Shown: positions 36,636 through 48,678, counted from the stretch's first letter. The stretch: 64,000 nucleotides of DNA from Paulownia fortunei (GCA_019321725.1 JAGSPU010000052.1:1798001-1862000); one strand, 5' to 3'. Made by a program: numbers and translations. The notes: generated by a model not told the origin, from the sequence alone.

Positions 36636-36809
36636 TTACAGCTTCGGATGTAATAGTTTGGCAAAAGAGAAGCAGACATCACCTAAAACATTTCTAGCTA
36701 GTAAATGTGCTGCAGTATTTCTTGATCTTCTTACATGTTGAACCAAAACAATATCAAAGTCAAGCAATAAATTATGAATGTCATGGATAATAGGACCAAT
36801 AATCGACAT
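36636..36809 (-). pseudogene. RNase H-like (RVT_3-type) fragment of a non-LTR retroelement
   Basis: A 57-residue frame whose core reads VQHVRRSRNTAAHLLAR. This matches the conserved histidine/alanine segment near the end of plant RNase H-like domains found in LINE-type elements and orphan relatives (VxHVxRxxNxxAHxLA). Upstream catalytic parts and a reverse transcriptase are absent, so it is a fragment. It ends at the TAA at 36636-36638. Confidence 0.6.
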
Positions 36810-37665
36810 GTCGGGAGATGAGATAGGTCATGTAATTCAGTTTTTTGAGATGCTACATTCGATATCCGATAAACAATACATCGGGTGATGTACTTATGAT
36901 AAGAAATATTTTATTTTTTATAAAATGGGATACTTATCTATTATCCAAACAGCCGATGAACAATACAAACTTTTTTTCTAACTTTCTTGAATCTCATGTT
37001 TAGGCACCATAGGCCTCCCAACTTCACATAGACCAATAGTAACTGATGGGTAGATAATCTGATAGAATGAGCTAAGGCCCATTCTATTTTGGGCTCAACA
37101 AAGGGCTCTTTCCAAATATTTGTGGGCTCAATCTAAATCCGATCCAAACCAATTCCAGCAAGGAGTTCTAATTTACAAGTTCTTAGTGGTACCAAGACAC
37201 TGGAAAATAATTATATTATCACAAAAATTATGAATAAAATATATAAATAATTCAATTAACAGTACCAAGGGTACAAAACTTGTGTAGTTGAACAAAATCT
37301 GGATTTTACAATTTTAATTAGGTTACAGATAATTATATTTATTTGTGTGTAAGAATAAATTATTGTTGGCAAAAAAATTCAATGAGGCTATCAACACGTT
37401 ATATTTAGATTAATACGTGATATAACCAGAGGAATGACCTCAACCTTAGTTCTAACTCTAACCCGTAGATACAATATACTATTTTTTTCTGTGAATATAG
37501 TAAAATATACTCATTCTTATTTAAATCTTTTTTTTTATGAACCTACTACAATTATTTAATCTCATTCTTATTTAAATCACATCAAGGCAAATTGAAGCCA
37601 TGTATTTTCATATGTATTGAAACGGACCTTAATAATAATTTTAACTTCTGGTCGCATTAAGGTTA

Positions 37666-37730
37666 TGGGCTTTAGCTTCTACGAACTTGGGCCTGGCCTA
37701 ATTAAATACCCCAATTTGCCAAAAAGCCCA
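37666..37730 (+). promoter_or_regulatory. Site II-like motifs upstream of UTP11
   Basis: TGGGCT at 37666-37671, TGGGCC at 37688-37693 and AGCCCA (reverse TGGGCT) at 37725-37730. TGGGCC/T clusters are known TCP-bound elements in promoters of plant ribosome-biogenesis and translation genes, which suits UTP11. A 5'-UTR exon probably follows, ending at 37843 before a GTAAGT donor, with an acceptor at 38093-38094. Confidence 0.5.
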
Positions 37731-38104
37731 ATCCTATATCAGCTAAACCATCAAAAAACTAGTTCCGTCGCTCCATCTTCACAGCCACGGCGGCGCTCTA
37801 ACCTAAGTTCTAACTTCGGCATCTCCCGTAAACCTTTCATCAAGTAAGTTATTATCTGTTCGTACGGTGTATAAAATTGTCACTTCATATGAATACCATA
37901 ATACCCAATTTTTTGTTGCTGTTGTTGTTTTCTTGCTGCCCTATCAATACTAAGAATAAGTTTTGCTGTTTCACCATAAAAAAAAACTCAAAAGTATGAT
38001 TTTTGCAAGAATTCTTCATGTTTCTGAACTGGGTTTTCTTGGAATACTTATTTCTTGGATTTATTTGATATTTGTTGTGGAACTTCTGTATTAGGCGCAT
38101 AAAA

Positions 38105-41100
38105 ATGTCGTCTTTAAGGAATGCTATCCCAAGAAGAGCTCACAAGGAGCGCGCTCAGCCGTGAGTTTTTTTTTTCCTTTCCTTTTGGCAAATATTCCTT
38201 TCCTTGCTCTGTTTGATGTGGGTTTTGAGTCTTTTCAGTAGTGCTTAATATATATATATATATTATATCTGTATGCATATTTGTTCATTTTTGTTTGATG
38301 GTATCTTGTTTATGCCAGGCATTCAAGAAGGAAATTTGGGCTGCTCGAAAAGCATAAGGATTACGTCGAGCGTGCGCGAGCCTACCACCAAAAGGAGCAG
38401 GCTTTGCAGGTAATATTTGTAAACCTGTATATTGTTGGTTTGTAAAAGTATCTCAAGAGTGAAATTTGGTGAACTTCTGAAAGTATGTTTATATTGGTTG
38501 TATACGCCTTGCAGAAACTTAAGGAAAAAGCTGCGTTTAGGAACCGGATGAGTTCTACTTCAAGATGATTAAGACAAAAAACTGTTCGTGGCGTCCACAA
38601 ATGGAGTAAGATAGCAAATTTTATTTTGATTTGAAGGTTATTTCTAGTATTGTCTCTAAAAATTCATTTGCTCATAATTGAGTATGACTTGTTGAATGGT
38701 AAAGGAGTGAAGCAAACAAGTACACTACCGAAGAGCTCATGTTGATGAAGACACAAGACATTGGATATATTTTGCAGAAACTTCAAACAGAAAAAAAGGT
38801 TCTGATTTTACAGCAGGCCCATTTATTGTTTACAACTTGGTCCTTCAGATTCATTGTTTGAAGATTGTTTTTTCTGACGCAGAAAATTGAAAAGCTAAGT
38901 GGTATGCTGCATTGTCTTGACAACCACTCATCAAGCAAACACGTTTATTATGCTGATGACAGGTGAGTGATTAGGCCTTTCCTTCCTGGTGGTTCTTGAT
39001 AATTTTGGATAGCAATTCTGCAGAGTAAAGTAAATGCAATACTGAAACAGTTGATTCAAGGCTGAAGATTTTTTTTTGTGTTTACTGTGATGTGGCTGCT
39101 TTAAATATGTTCTGTTCAGTAATCTGGCATATTGATGAATTTAGCTGTCTCTCAAAGTTTTTCTTCGAGATTTGTTGTTTTAGAAAGAAAATCTAACATT
39201 TGGTTAAGACGAGAAAATAGGAAAACCGAAATGCCTTTTCAAGGCTTCCTACATCAAGTGGCTATCAGCTCAAAATTTGTAAAACTGTTTTTTTGAGTTT
39301 CTGGAACTCCACATTAATCCTTAAGTGTGACCAACGTAAACACTGTTTTGATCAGAATCAGCGACCTACTCCTGATTCAGTACTGATTTTTATAGAACAT
39401 TCAGTAAATATGATGCTGAGTTTATCCTTCACAGATGTTGACAATTTGATTGGAGTCAGTGAACTAGTTCTGGTATGGTATAGAACATTCAATAAATATA
39501 ATGTTGATATCCTTCACAGTTGTTAATAATCTGATTAGAATCAGGGGTTTAGTCCTGGTTTGGTATTGATTCATAGAAAATTTATACTGCTGAGATTATT
39601 CGTCAGATGTTAACTATTGTAGAAAAGTGATGCATTGATAGGTGAATGGGGGTTATTCATCTGTCTTTCAGCATTTGATGTGCCTTTGGGTTAAGATGTG
39701 ATAAGTAAAGACGACTTTTTCTTTAAAAAAAAATTCTTTTATTAGAATTGCATTTGATGTATATCGCTGCCCTTTTACGCTTCCTAATTAAAGGAGGAAT
39801 TCTGGAGGTGCACAAATGTTTGAGTTTCAACTATTTGATGTATACAGTTTAGTAGATAAAAGCTGCTTCCTTCCTTTTGCCCCCAAAAAACGTTCAAATT
39901 GGAAGTTGGATTAAAGTTTAGGGATTATTTGAGTATGCCTGGAGTGGTGATGTTCACTATATTCTTGTTGTTACTAGGACAGAATTGAACTCTTCCATGA
40001 TGACATAGTCCGTATATTGGAGATATTTATCATTAGTTCTCTTCCTCTCCACCTTTGACTTGTCCTCCCCCATCTGCAAACTTGGTTTAGACATTCCTTT
40101 GTTATCAAGTGATAGATAAACATAAAATGGTCACACTACTTCGTTTTCCTTGCTCTAAAATATGAAATTCTGTTGATGGTTATTCTGTTCCTATTATAGT
40201 AGATAGCATTTTGTTTTGTTTTTCTTAAAAGGCTTGCTGTCCTATCAGCGAAGTTTTGCCTTCGTTGACGACATTGTTCTGAGAATAGTAGCTTAGCAAC
40301 TATAATCTTATGTTTCAGGGAATTTTGAATTTGGAAAAATGAAGAATATATTATGAACAGTTCCAGTACCGGAACTCTTTCATTCCTTAATTATCTATTA
40401 TAGTTATGTATTCCATTTTTAGGGATGAAGCTAGGGAAATACGAGCAAAGGTTTCAGAAGACAGAGGAAACCCTGCTTTTGAAGACTTTGCCCAAAGATA
40501 TCAAAAGGTAACGAACTAATCTTTTTTTGTTTTTGTTAGATCGCCTCCTTTACTTCAAAATTGGGTGGAGTCAATTCTTATGCAATATTACCCGAATGAT
40601 GTTCTTCTGGTCAATTTAAATAGTAATGATTGAATAACTGACTGGAAACGGAACTGCTATTGGAATCTGATTGAAAGGGAATGCTAAATGAGCTAAGTGA
40701 ACTTTTGTGATTCCGTAAGATTCACTGTGTCTTGATGGAATGCTAACAGAATGCATAAAGTTGACTAATTTAAGTACAAATGTCTATTAAAGTTTTTTTA
40801 CATGAATATGCTGCAAGTAAAACAGTGCGTGGGATGTTTGATCAGCCTTCTCATTGTGTGTGATAAATATGACTCGTGCAGGAAGACAGCTGCTTCTTAC
40901 CGAGAGCTGGAGGCTAGAAAAAGCCGAGTGAAAGAGCTAGAGAAAATTTACATGGATATGGCGATGCAGCAAGAATTGCAGGTATCTATAGTTTAATTGT
41001 ATATTAATTGCTTAATGTTCTTTGATCTTCTGGTAGTTGGGTAATCATGCATATACTTTGCTGGTACAGAAAAAGGGCAGGAAGCGCAAACTTCGTGAAG

Positions 41101-41162
41101 ATGAAATTGTTTGTCCGACCTCAAGACCTGTGTACAAGTGGCGGCAGGAAAGAAAACGCTGA
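38105..41162 (+). CDS. UTP11: UTP11, U3 snoRNA-associated SSU processome protein, frame broken by indels
   Basis: Nucleolar component of the U3 snoRNP / small-subunit processome, needed for 18S pre-rRNA processing. The ATG at 38105 gives MSSLRNAIPRRAHKERAQP. Exons: 38105-38160, 38319-38409, 38515-38605, 38705-38798, 38883-38962, 40423-40507, 40882-40981 and 41070-41162. Recognisable pieces are PHSRRKFGLLEKHKDYV, ELMLMKTQDIGYILQK, HVYYADDRDEARE, SYRELEARKSRVKELEK and the basic end KKGRKRKLREDE..VYKWRQERKR. Four small indels interrupt the frame: a missing G near 38546, an extra A in 38576-38581, a missing base near 38705 and an extra T in 40477-40480. With these the CDS is 690 nt, 229 residues, close to about 228 in Arabidopsis. 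It converges with L2HGDH. Confidence 0.9.
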
Positions 41163-41839
41163 GAGAAAGTTGCATTATCAATATAGGAAATCATGAATGA
41201 GGGAATGAGGGGAGTATAGCACAAATGCTCTCTTAAAAGAACCTTGAAAGGAAGAGTTTGTGTTGCTGATGGAGCATCTAGGAGTTCAATTAGACAAACA
41301 ATTTTGTAAAACTATTACAAATACACAGTTCAGAAACAAAGAACTGACAGTATTCCCCAAGATTTTTGCTGAACATCTCTAAGTCAATTTTGGAACTCAA
41401 GTGAAATTTGTCATAGTGTGAACCACGTTGCAGAACTCAGTAGCATTCTTACACTGAGGATTGACTAAACAAGTGATCCTTATCCTGCAAATTCAGCAAT
41501 GCACTAAGGTTGTGAAGGCCACAAATTTGGCTAATATGCCCGAGTTAATTTGCAATTGCAAAGTACGCACATAAATTCTCAAGTTCAAAATTTGAAATAA
41601 ATAGGAAGATGAACGATTACTGTCCAAACCAAAGGATAGAAATTAATCCTAATCCTAATGATAAAAGGTGTCCTGCTTTTTGAGTCCCACGTGCATGTGT
41701 ATGTGCCTCCTCAACAACATTTGAGAATTTAGAAAGGAAAAGGTTAATAGGGGGATTGGAAACTAATTTTTCCACTCCTTCGCATGTTATTAACATTTTG
41801 TCAACATCTGACAGTCTTTGCATCATCTCCGCAAGTGAA

Positions 41840-44710
41840 TCATCCTGATAATCTGGCAGCAACATGCTCTGCAATGGCCATACTTGAAGTTAGCCCAGGT
41901 GATTCAATACCAAAAAGGTTTATGAGGCCTGGTATGCCATGAGTATCCTCTCCCTGCATATTAAAAAGAATTTCAGCACTTAGATTGCCATTCATGCTCA
42001 TTAATATTTCTGCGCTTTGGTTGCATACATAGCAACTGTGATAATTTTTAATATGCAGTTACTGATTGGAACATTTCACGATAGATAACATGGTAAAAGA
42101 GGGTGAATTTGTGACATAAGTTCAAGAATGTTCATTCGACAAGAAAACTAAAGATTCAAAACTGGAATGGGCATGCTGTCACCTGTATTATAAAATCAGT
42201 AGGACCCTGCATGGCCCCAGAAAGTTTTGGTCGAATACCAGCATAGCCTGGCTCCAATGATCCATCCTTCAGATATGGATAGTACTTTCTTATCTCCGGG
42301 TAAAACCGATTTGCACGATCTCCAGGCACAGAATAATCGAACCTTATGACAGAGTACATATATGTAAGATAAATGATTTGTTGCAGAACTGTTGAACTGT
42401 TATGCATCTCATCAACAAAAATAGTGCAAGGAGAAAATTATGGTTAGACTACTAAAGGATGAGAGGTTAACATTTTAACCGGTGCCTAATTTGTAAACCT
42501 TGTATCACTATTAAGATCAAGAAGCTAAAAATGGTGGAAGCTGCCACTCCTGCATGATGGATGGTAGCCTATATGGCACCAGAAGTGGGCCTTCACATTA
42601 CTCTAGCATGATCCACAAGAAGTTTAGAGTCCGATACAGGATTTCTCTCTTATTAGCCACGTTTGAGCTTTCCCTAGGATCCCAATTTTGTTTTCTACAA
42701 GCATAACTTAAAAATAACTTAATTATGTGCCATGAATGTTAATTAGGCAACAATTTATTCCACCAGACACCCATGTCAAGTTTGGCCTTTGAGCCAAAGG
42801 AAATTTAATACAAAGCTATCATACAAAATTTTTCAAAGTGAAGTTCATGTACTTAATAGAAAACATATCTGCTCCTCCTAAGAAGGCCCAGAAGAGGGAA
42901 AATCATGCAGGTGGTAAGCATGATGTGATGTATTTTCTTTGGACAAGACGACCAAATAAAAGAGAGGAACTTTGCCCATACAACACAATCTTTAAATAAA
43001 ATCTTACAAGTTGAGGAAGCTTGAAATGTCATCCACACCATCAATCCATTCAACATCAGGTCCGAATCTGACTTGGCCATTTAAATCCAAGGTAACATGC
43101 ACTCCGAGGCCACCGTCTTCAGGTATAGGATAAATCAAATGTTGGAATGGGGGAGATTTAACATTCGATAATGTGAAATAGCATCCACGAGCAAAGTAGG
43201 GTCTAGGAATAATTCCATTATCTAGGCAATAGATTCGCTTAGAAAGAGCTAGGGCACCCAGCCCTGCGGAATTCACAAGAAGTCTGGGACTAAGAATTAG
43301 ATCTGGCTTCAGTGGAGACTTTCCATCCCAGTTTTTAAGAGTCTGGCTTTCAGAAATGTAAAGCTGGAGATGGTCTTCTTCATATTTACCACCAGTTACA
43401 GTAGTACTGTAAGAGAAAATTGCTCCATGGTTCTCAGCTTCCCCCTAAATGCTATATTCCTGTCAATATGCATATAATAACTCTAACAATGGCAAACCAT
43501 TTACACAACAAAGTTGTTTTATTTTGTTTTTTTTAAATAAACTCGGATATAATAAGATAAAAGCCATACCAGTAGCGATAGCATAAATGAATGGCTATCA
43601 ACTATCCCAGAAGTGGGTGACAGTAAAGCTTTCGTGCATTGCAATTCTGGTTCCACTTGCATAGCTTCTTGACCCTCCATCATCCTTAGACCTTCCACTC
43701 CATTTTCAATTCCTTGGGTCATCAGCACACTCAACTTGGGAATTTCTGAAGATCCAGTTGCAACTATTAGCTTGCCAACCTGTTTATGAGGAATATCATG
43801 TTCTTTACAATATTTGTACAGCAAATGCCTTCCTCTAACACAGAAAAGTGCCTGCAACAGAAAATTGCAATCCACATTTGTCCCATTAATAGTTTCAAGA
43901 AATAGCCATAAGAACTGTTTCATGACTATGGGATTTAGAGGGAGGTTCTCCCAGAAAGCATAATAGAAATTTTTTTGATAGGAAATACTCCATTGTCTAG
44001 GTCCATATTACCCAAATCAGAATGCAGGAGTCAACCTTTTGTAGTCCATGAGTTTTATCTACACAAGTTTCAAAATCCTTCAATGATCTTTTGTGAAAGT
44101 CAATTCTGGGACCAAGTACTTGATATCTTCTTACACAGTGAAGAACACCTCTGCTTCTGGTCTGCTTTTTACATGTCTTTAATATGAAGGATGCTGAGAG
44201 TTTTAGGAATGAGTTTGTTTCAGGCATAATAACACTCATCAAAACAAACCTCAAGTTCAATTCAAGAATCCAAGGCCACCATTTCTGAACAAGTTTGAAT
44301 AACTTGACACCAATATTTCATTGAGCATAACACGATTGTCCAAATACCAGAAGCTAGACATACAAACTTGAACTAAGCTCACAAATCACAGTGGTTTAAC
44401 TATCCAAGAAAAGACAGTAAAATACCTTGAGAGAACTGCGAGGGTAATAAATGCCAGCATGAATAACTTCACTGTTGCGAGAACTTGAGCCTGTCCCGAA
44501 AGTGGGCGCCGACTCTATCACCAAAACTTCTCTGCCGAGTTTCACGGCAAGCTCACGCGCCACTGCTATGCCCACCACGCCGGCGCCTATCACCACCGCG
44601 TCCGCCGTTTCTTTGGGCACCGATTTGTACCGTTCTGTGGAAAGTGATCTGGGTTTTCTGCCTGCTGCCATCAGGGCCCGAAAAATCTTGGTTGAGGTGT
44701 TGGGTTTCAT
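41840..44710 (-). CDS. L2HGDH: L-2-hydroxyglutarate dehydrogenase, mitochondrial
   Basis: FAD-dependent enzyme that oxidises L-2-hydroxyglutarate to 2-oxoglutarate, a metabolite-repair step in mitochondria. Five exons with GT-AG borders and consistent phases: 44710-44426, 43851-43570, 43444-43008, 42342-42183 and 41953-41840; 425 residues with no disruption. The N-terminus ([20 protein letters not shown]) is basic and Ser/Thr/Ala-rich, fitting a presequence. Residues about 39-54, [16 protein letters not shown], form the GxGxxG FAD/NAD fold. Later family blocks include [66 protein letters not shown] and [16 protein letters not shown]. Its intact state contrasts with the neighbouring UTP11 and PPR genes. 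Arabidopsis counterpart is At3g56840 (from memory). Confidence 0.95.
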
Positions 44711-44889
44711 CGCCTTTTCAAGGAAAATACAGTCTACAATAATTGAAATTGTTACAAAAATTTTGTGTTTATGCTCTGTAGTCTGCAGAGGAAAAATTAA
44801 CGGGTAAAAGCAGCATATATGACCAAAATTTATTAAAAAAGATTGCAAATTTACAATCAGGCTCAATTTTATACTATATTTATAAATTA

Positions 44890-45470
44890 TGAAAAATCGC
44901 GTTCATCTGCAATATATATTTATAGATAGATACACACTAAAACTAAAAACGTAAGTAACACTTCAAGTTGTCACTTTGAAAGCAAAATGCTAGCAATATT
45001 TTGCTAGCAACTAGCAAGTAATGATGGGAGCCTAACCTTGTGAGGAAATCTGCAGCCAAATTACATTGTCAGCAGACATAAGTGGGCTATCATCATTAAC
45101 AAACACCATGACTGGATGTACTGCTTTAGCATACCAACTCTATGTTGATCATCTCTCTTATTCCAGAATCTGATAAAAGTTGTCAGCACAAAAAGTTTGC
45201 TACTCTTTCCAGCCCATCACCTCTTCTCACATCCAGCACAACTGCTTAGTTTTCTGCACAGTGTTCCATATAGACATGCTTCATGTGCACTAAATTCACA
45301 GAAAAATAAAAGCAGTTTAACTAGGCAAACAATGATTCGTACATTATTTCTGTATATTTGCACAGCTCACCCAAACTGAAAGCTGTTTCTATAAAACTCC
45401 CATCAGAAATATGGAGAAATATTTAGTGCAGTTGAAGAAAAAGAGCAAAACAGATTTTATCATCATATAT
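44890..45470. other. Spacer between L2HGDH and the U3 locus
   Basis: Holds the L2HGDH leader/promoter and the 3' flank of the U3 unit. On the minus strand the first run of five T after the U3 repeats is at about 45438-45442, a candidate Pol III stop. No gene seen. Confidence 0.45.
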
Positions 45471-45471
45471 A

Positions 45472-45615
45472 GTCTGTCCGACAACCACTTGACCATCCCA
45501 ACCAGGAAGCTCTGGCTGAGAACGATCCCCTACTGCTACTGAGACTGGCTAGCAGCCAAGCCCAGAGCTGTTAATCACGCTATAGTCAAGTGGTCACGTT
45601 TCATCCACCAGACTT
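45472..45615 (-). ncRNA. Second copy of the U3 snoRNA 3' domain (5'-truncated)
   Basis: 144 bp, identical to 45616-45760 except for a single T indel (gagactgg versus gagacttgg). It carries the box C', B, C and D part of U3 but lacks the first 72 or so nucleotides, including boxes A' and A. It lies immediately 3' of the full-length gene with no promoter of its own, so it could only be expressed by read-through. Confidence 0.85.
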
Positions 45616-45832
45616 GTCTGTCCGACAACCACTTGACCATCCCAACCAGGAAGCTCTGGCTGAGAACGATCCCCTACTGCTACTGAGACTTGGCTAGCAG
45701 CCAAGCCCAGAGCTGTTAATCACGCTATAGTCAAGTGGTCACGTTTCATCCACCAGACTTGGTTGCCTGTCTCCTTAGAACTCAAGGATACAGGTACGGC
45801 CTATAGAACAGATCCTGTTCAAGTAAGGTCGT
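45616..45832 (-). ncRNA. U3: U3 small nucleolar RNA
   Basis: Guides early 18S pre-rRNA cleavage in the nucleolus. On the minus strand the RNA starts ACGACCUUACUUGAACAG, followed by GAUCUGUUCUAUAGGC, the plant U3 5' domain with box A. Downstream are GGAUGAAACGUGACC (box C' region), AGCGUGAUUAACAGC (box B), GGGAUCGUUCUC (box C) and a 3' terminal GUUGUCGGACAG, where box D would usually read GUCUGA. Length is about 217 nt, normal for plant U3. The upstream USE and TATA-like element are spaced as in Pol III-type plant snRNA genes. No T-run follows the 3' end directly; instead the 3' domain is repeated. The changed box D base occurs in both copies. This is a confident U3 locus; whether it is functional is open. 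Confidence 0.92.
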
Positions 45833-45855
45833 ACCATGTGTTCTGGGGCAAACGA

Positions 45856-45898
45856 CATTAGTACCTGTTCATTCTGTCATTAGCCTTCGATGTGGGAT
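45856..45898 (-). promoter_or_regulatory. U3 promoter: upstream sequence element plus TATA-like box
   Basis: ATCCCACATCG at 45888-45898 matches the plant snRNA USE (RTCCCACATCG) exactly, at about -56 to -66. A weak TATA-like TACTAATG lies at 45856-45863 (-24 to -31). The roughly 24-bp gap between them is the spacing known for Pol III transcription of plant U3 and U6; Pol II snRNA genes have about ten bases more. Confidence 0.75.
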
Positions 45899-46076
45899 GT
45901 AACTTAAACTAAACCACCCCATTATGTGTGGCCTGTGCCAGTGGGCCGCCTGGCTATCTTAAGTAGTTGCATCTTTGCATTTATTTTGGTATATTTTAGA
46001 ACTGCTTAAATTATGAAGCGCCCACAGTGCAATCCCAGTATCCCCATTGTCACTGTAAAACCAGCATAAGTGCTTA

Positions 46077-48444
46077 ATGCTTAATTATCTATTGGTATAT
46101 TATGTGAATTGTTATTATCATATAAATATTATTTATTTAAGAGAGGTTAGGGGAAAGAGAGAAAAACGAGCTCCGAGATTCAAGTTACCTCTAAACTCCT
46201 CAAGAAACCTTCTTAAATCTTCATATTCCTTTCTTCGTTTCAATGGGTTCCCTCTCTATCTCTTCTGTCATCTATCCTCATCGTCAAACCATGTTTCTGC
46301 ATCAACCCACAAATTATGTTTACGATTATTCAATTCCCATCACTTGAAAATTCATAAATACCACCACTCCACTTACCCATTTTCTTCTTCTGTCATCTCA
46401 GTACTAAATTCATGCGGAAGCCTTCAAACTCTGAAGCAAATCCATGCTTCAATTATAGTCTCAAATGGGCAAGAACCGGCTTTTGCAGTTGCTTCAAAGT
46501 TGACATCTTTATATATTCAATTTAACGATTTTGGTAGCTCTGTATCAGTACTGAAGGCTATGAAAGAACCCAACACTTTTCTTTGGAATTCAGTAATTAA
46601 GGCCCATTTTAATTCAGGGCTCACTGAATCAGCATTTTTTGTTTACAAGTTAATGAGAAAGAAAGGTGTTTATTGTGATGGTTATACATTTCCAATGTTG
46701 AATAAAGTGGTTGTGTTCCTTGAATATGGTGTAAGTTTTGCAGAAATGATTCATTGTGCGGCAATGCAAATGGGCTTTGGATCTGATGTTTATTTCTGCA
46801 ATACGATGATCGACGCTTATGTGAAGAGTGGGTGTTGTGCAAATGCTTTAAAGTTGTTCGAGGAAATGCCTTGTAGGGATTTGGTTTCTTGGACATCAAT
46901 GATTTCGGGGTATGCCTACGAAGGAAATGTCAATGGAGCTTTGGATTGTTTAATGAAATGCAAAAAGAGGTGGAGCCTAATGAGGTAACGATGATTGTGA
47001 TGTTGCAAACGTGTTCTAGTGTGGTTGAAGGGAGGCAGTTTCATGGCTATGTGATCAAATGTGGGTCCTTGATAGATCAGTCATTGAAAAATTCAATTTT
47101 GAAAATGTACGCTGATTTTGGTAGTGCAAACGAATCAGAAATTCTTTTTGAAGAAACTGCTACAAGGGATGTGGTTTCTTGGAATATTATGATTTATTTA
47201 TATTCTTCAAAAGGAAAGACTATGAAAACCATAGATTGTTTGAATAAAATGAGGGTTGAAGTAGAACCAAGCATTGAAACATTTAGTGTTCTTATTTCAG
47301 GGCTTGGAGGGTGTGGAAATCATAGTCAAGGTAAACAAATACATTGTCTTGCTCTAAAAAGTGGATTTTTTGACGATATTCTGATGACTAGTTTGTTGTA
47401 CTTGTATGCCAAGTCTGGGGATTTGGAGAACTCAACTAAATTGTTCAGAGAAGTCTCTCACAGGAACTGCGGTACTTGGATGCTGTGATATCAGGGCGGA
47501 TTACAAATGGGTATTTTGAAGAGGCTGTTGAGCTGTTCCAGCAAATGTTAGCTGCAGGTGTTCAGCCTGAGACTGAAAATATGAGAAGCTTTGTTGTTGC
47601 ATGTATGCACTTGGGCGCTCTACGGTTGGGCAAAGCTGTTCATGGATACTTTATAAGAAATTTCTTTTCTGTCTCTGATGAAGGTGCTCGATCATTAGAG
47701 ACCTCTATTCTGAATATGTATGTTAGGTGCGGAGACATTTCTTCCGCAAGGATTTGTTTTGATAGAATGCTTGTGAAAGATCTTGTGACATGGTCATCAA
47801 TGATTGAGGGCTATGGGACACATGGATTAGGTTCTGATGCACTTGAAGTTTTCCATCAGATGAATGGTGAAGGAATAGAGCCAAATGGTGTTACCTTCTT
47901 AAGTTTATTATCTGCTTGTAGCCACTCTGGCCTCTTGCGTGAAGGGTGCGAAGTCCTAAATTCCATGAAATGGATATGTGGTATTGAGCCCGATTTAGAT
48001 CATTATACTTGCATTGTGGATTTATTAGGTCGATCCGGCAAGGTTAAAGAGGCTTTGTCAATTATTCTGAAGCTAGTGGCTTTGCCAGACAGTAGAATCT
48101 GGGCGGCACTTCTAGCCGCTGCTAGAGTTCATGAAGACCAAAAAGTTGGGGAATACGCAGCTGAAAAGCTTTTGGAGTTGGAAAGTGATAATGCTGGCTA
48201 TTACACACTCTTTAGCAATGTACAAGCCAGTGTGGAAAGGTGGAATGAAGTACAAGAAGTTAGGAGCGCAATGAAAGACATGAATTTGATCAAGCATCCT
48301 GGTTGGAGCTGCTTAGAAGTGAAAGGAGTTTTCCATGGCTTTGTTTCAGCAGATAGATCACATCACCAAATGAATGAGATATATACAATGATTGAATGTT
48401 TGAGTAGATATGCACTAGATGTAGGAAATGTCTTGTACAACTGA
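46077..48444 (+). CDS. PLS-class pentatricopeptide repeat protein, frame broken by two indels
   Basis: Organelle RNA-binding protein family acting in editing or processing of mitochondrial or plastid transcripts. Intronless, as usual for PPRs. Repeats are visible throughout: FLWNSVIKAHFNSGLTESAF, DVYFCNTMIDAYVKSGCCAN, DLVSWTSMISGYAYEGNVN, DVVSWNIMIYLYSSKG and DLVTWSSMIEGYGTHGLGSD. The C-terminal E-type region includes PDLDHYTCIVDLLGRSGKV, AALLAAARVHED and HPGWSCLEVKGVFHGFVSADR. It ends soon after, with no DYW domain. The frame shifts near 46946 (TTT to TT) and 47478 (GGG to GG); correcting both gives about 789 codons from the ATG at 46077. The true start is unsure: the first 60 residues do not look like PPR, and another ATG at 46238 in a different frame could be the real one. 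The target RNA cannot be inferred. Confidence 0.85.
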
Positions 48445-48678
48445 TTTTATTCTTTCAAATTTTGTGTCAAATTCACCCCTCCCACGCCCAATCTTTACAT
48501 TAGTGGACGGACACCACACCGCTCAATCCTAAAACAGGAACGAATCTTTCAATTGCAGTCTGACCACAAGATAAAGAAACCCATTGAACTCTAGCTATAA
48601 GGGTAATAAGAAGTTTTCTTTGTAACAAAAACAGATATGCATGTCTCAACTGTAGAATTTGAAGCTTTGAATTGATGA

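Larger units (their letters stand above)
31150..37660. other. 6.5-kb gene-poor, repeat-rich spacer
   Basis: No intact gene. It contains tandem duplications (31695-31822, 32142-32507), a short perfect hairpin (31864-31912), an AT/TCGA repeat (about 34330-34610), a probable MITE (about 35117-35815) and a 58-codon RNase H-like fragment (36636-36809). 34795-34990 resembles AT-rich repeat ends seen near 28.8-28.95 kb. Confidence 0.45.

Noticed and set aside
41617..41874. 85-codon minus-strand frame overlapping the L2HGDH stop
   Set aside because: Starts at TTG and lies out of frame over the last exon and 3' UTR. It looks somewhat protein-like, but L2HGDH ends normally at 41840.
44475..44807. Plus-strand frames opposite L2HGDH exon 1
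   Set aside because: Antisense shadows of a GC-richer coding exon.
45472..45760. Adjacent direct repeats as a CRISPR or minisatellite
   Set aside because: Units are U3 snoRNA 3' domains, only two copies and no spacers.
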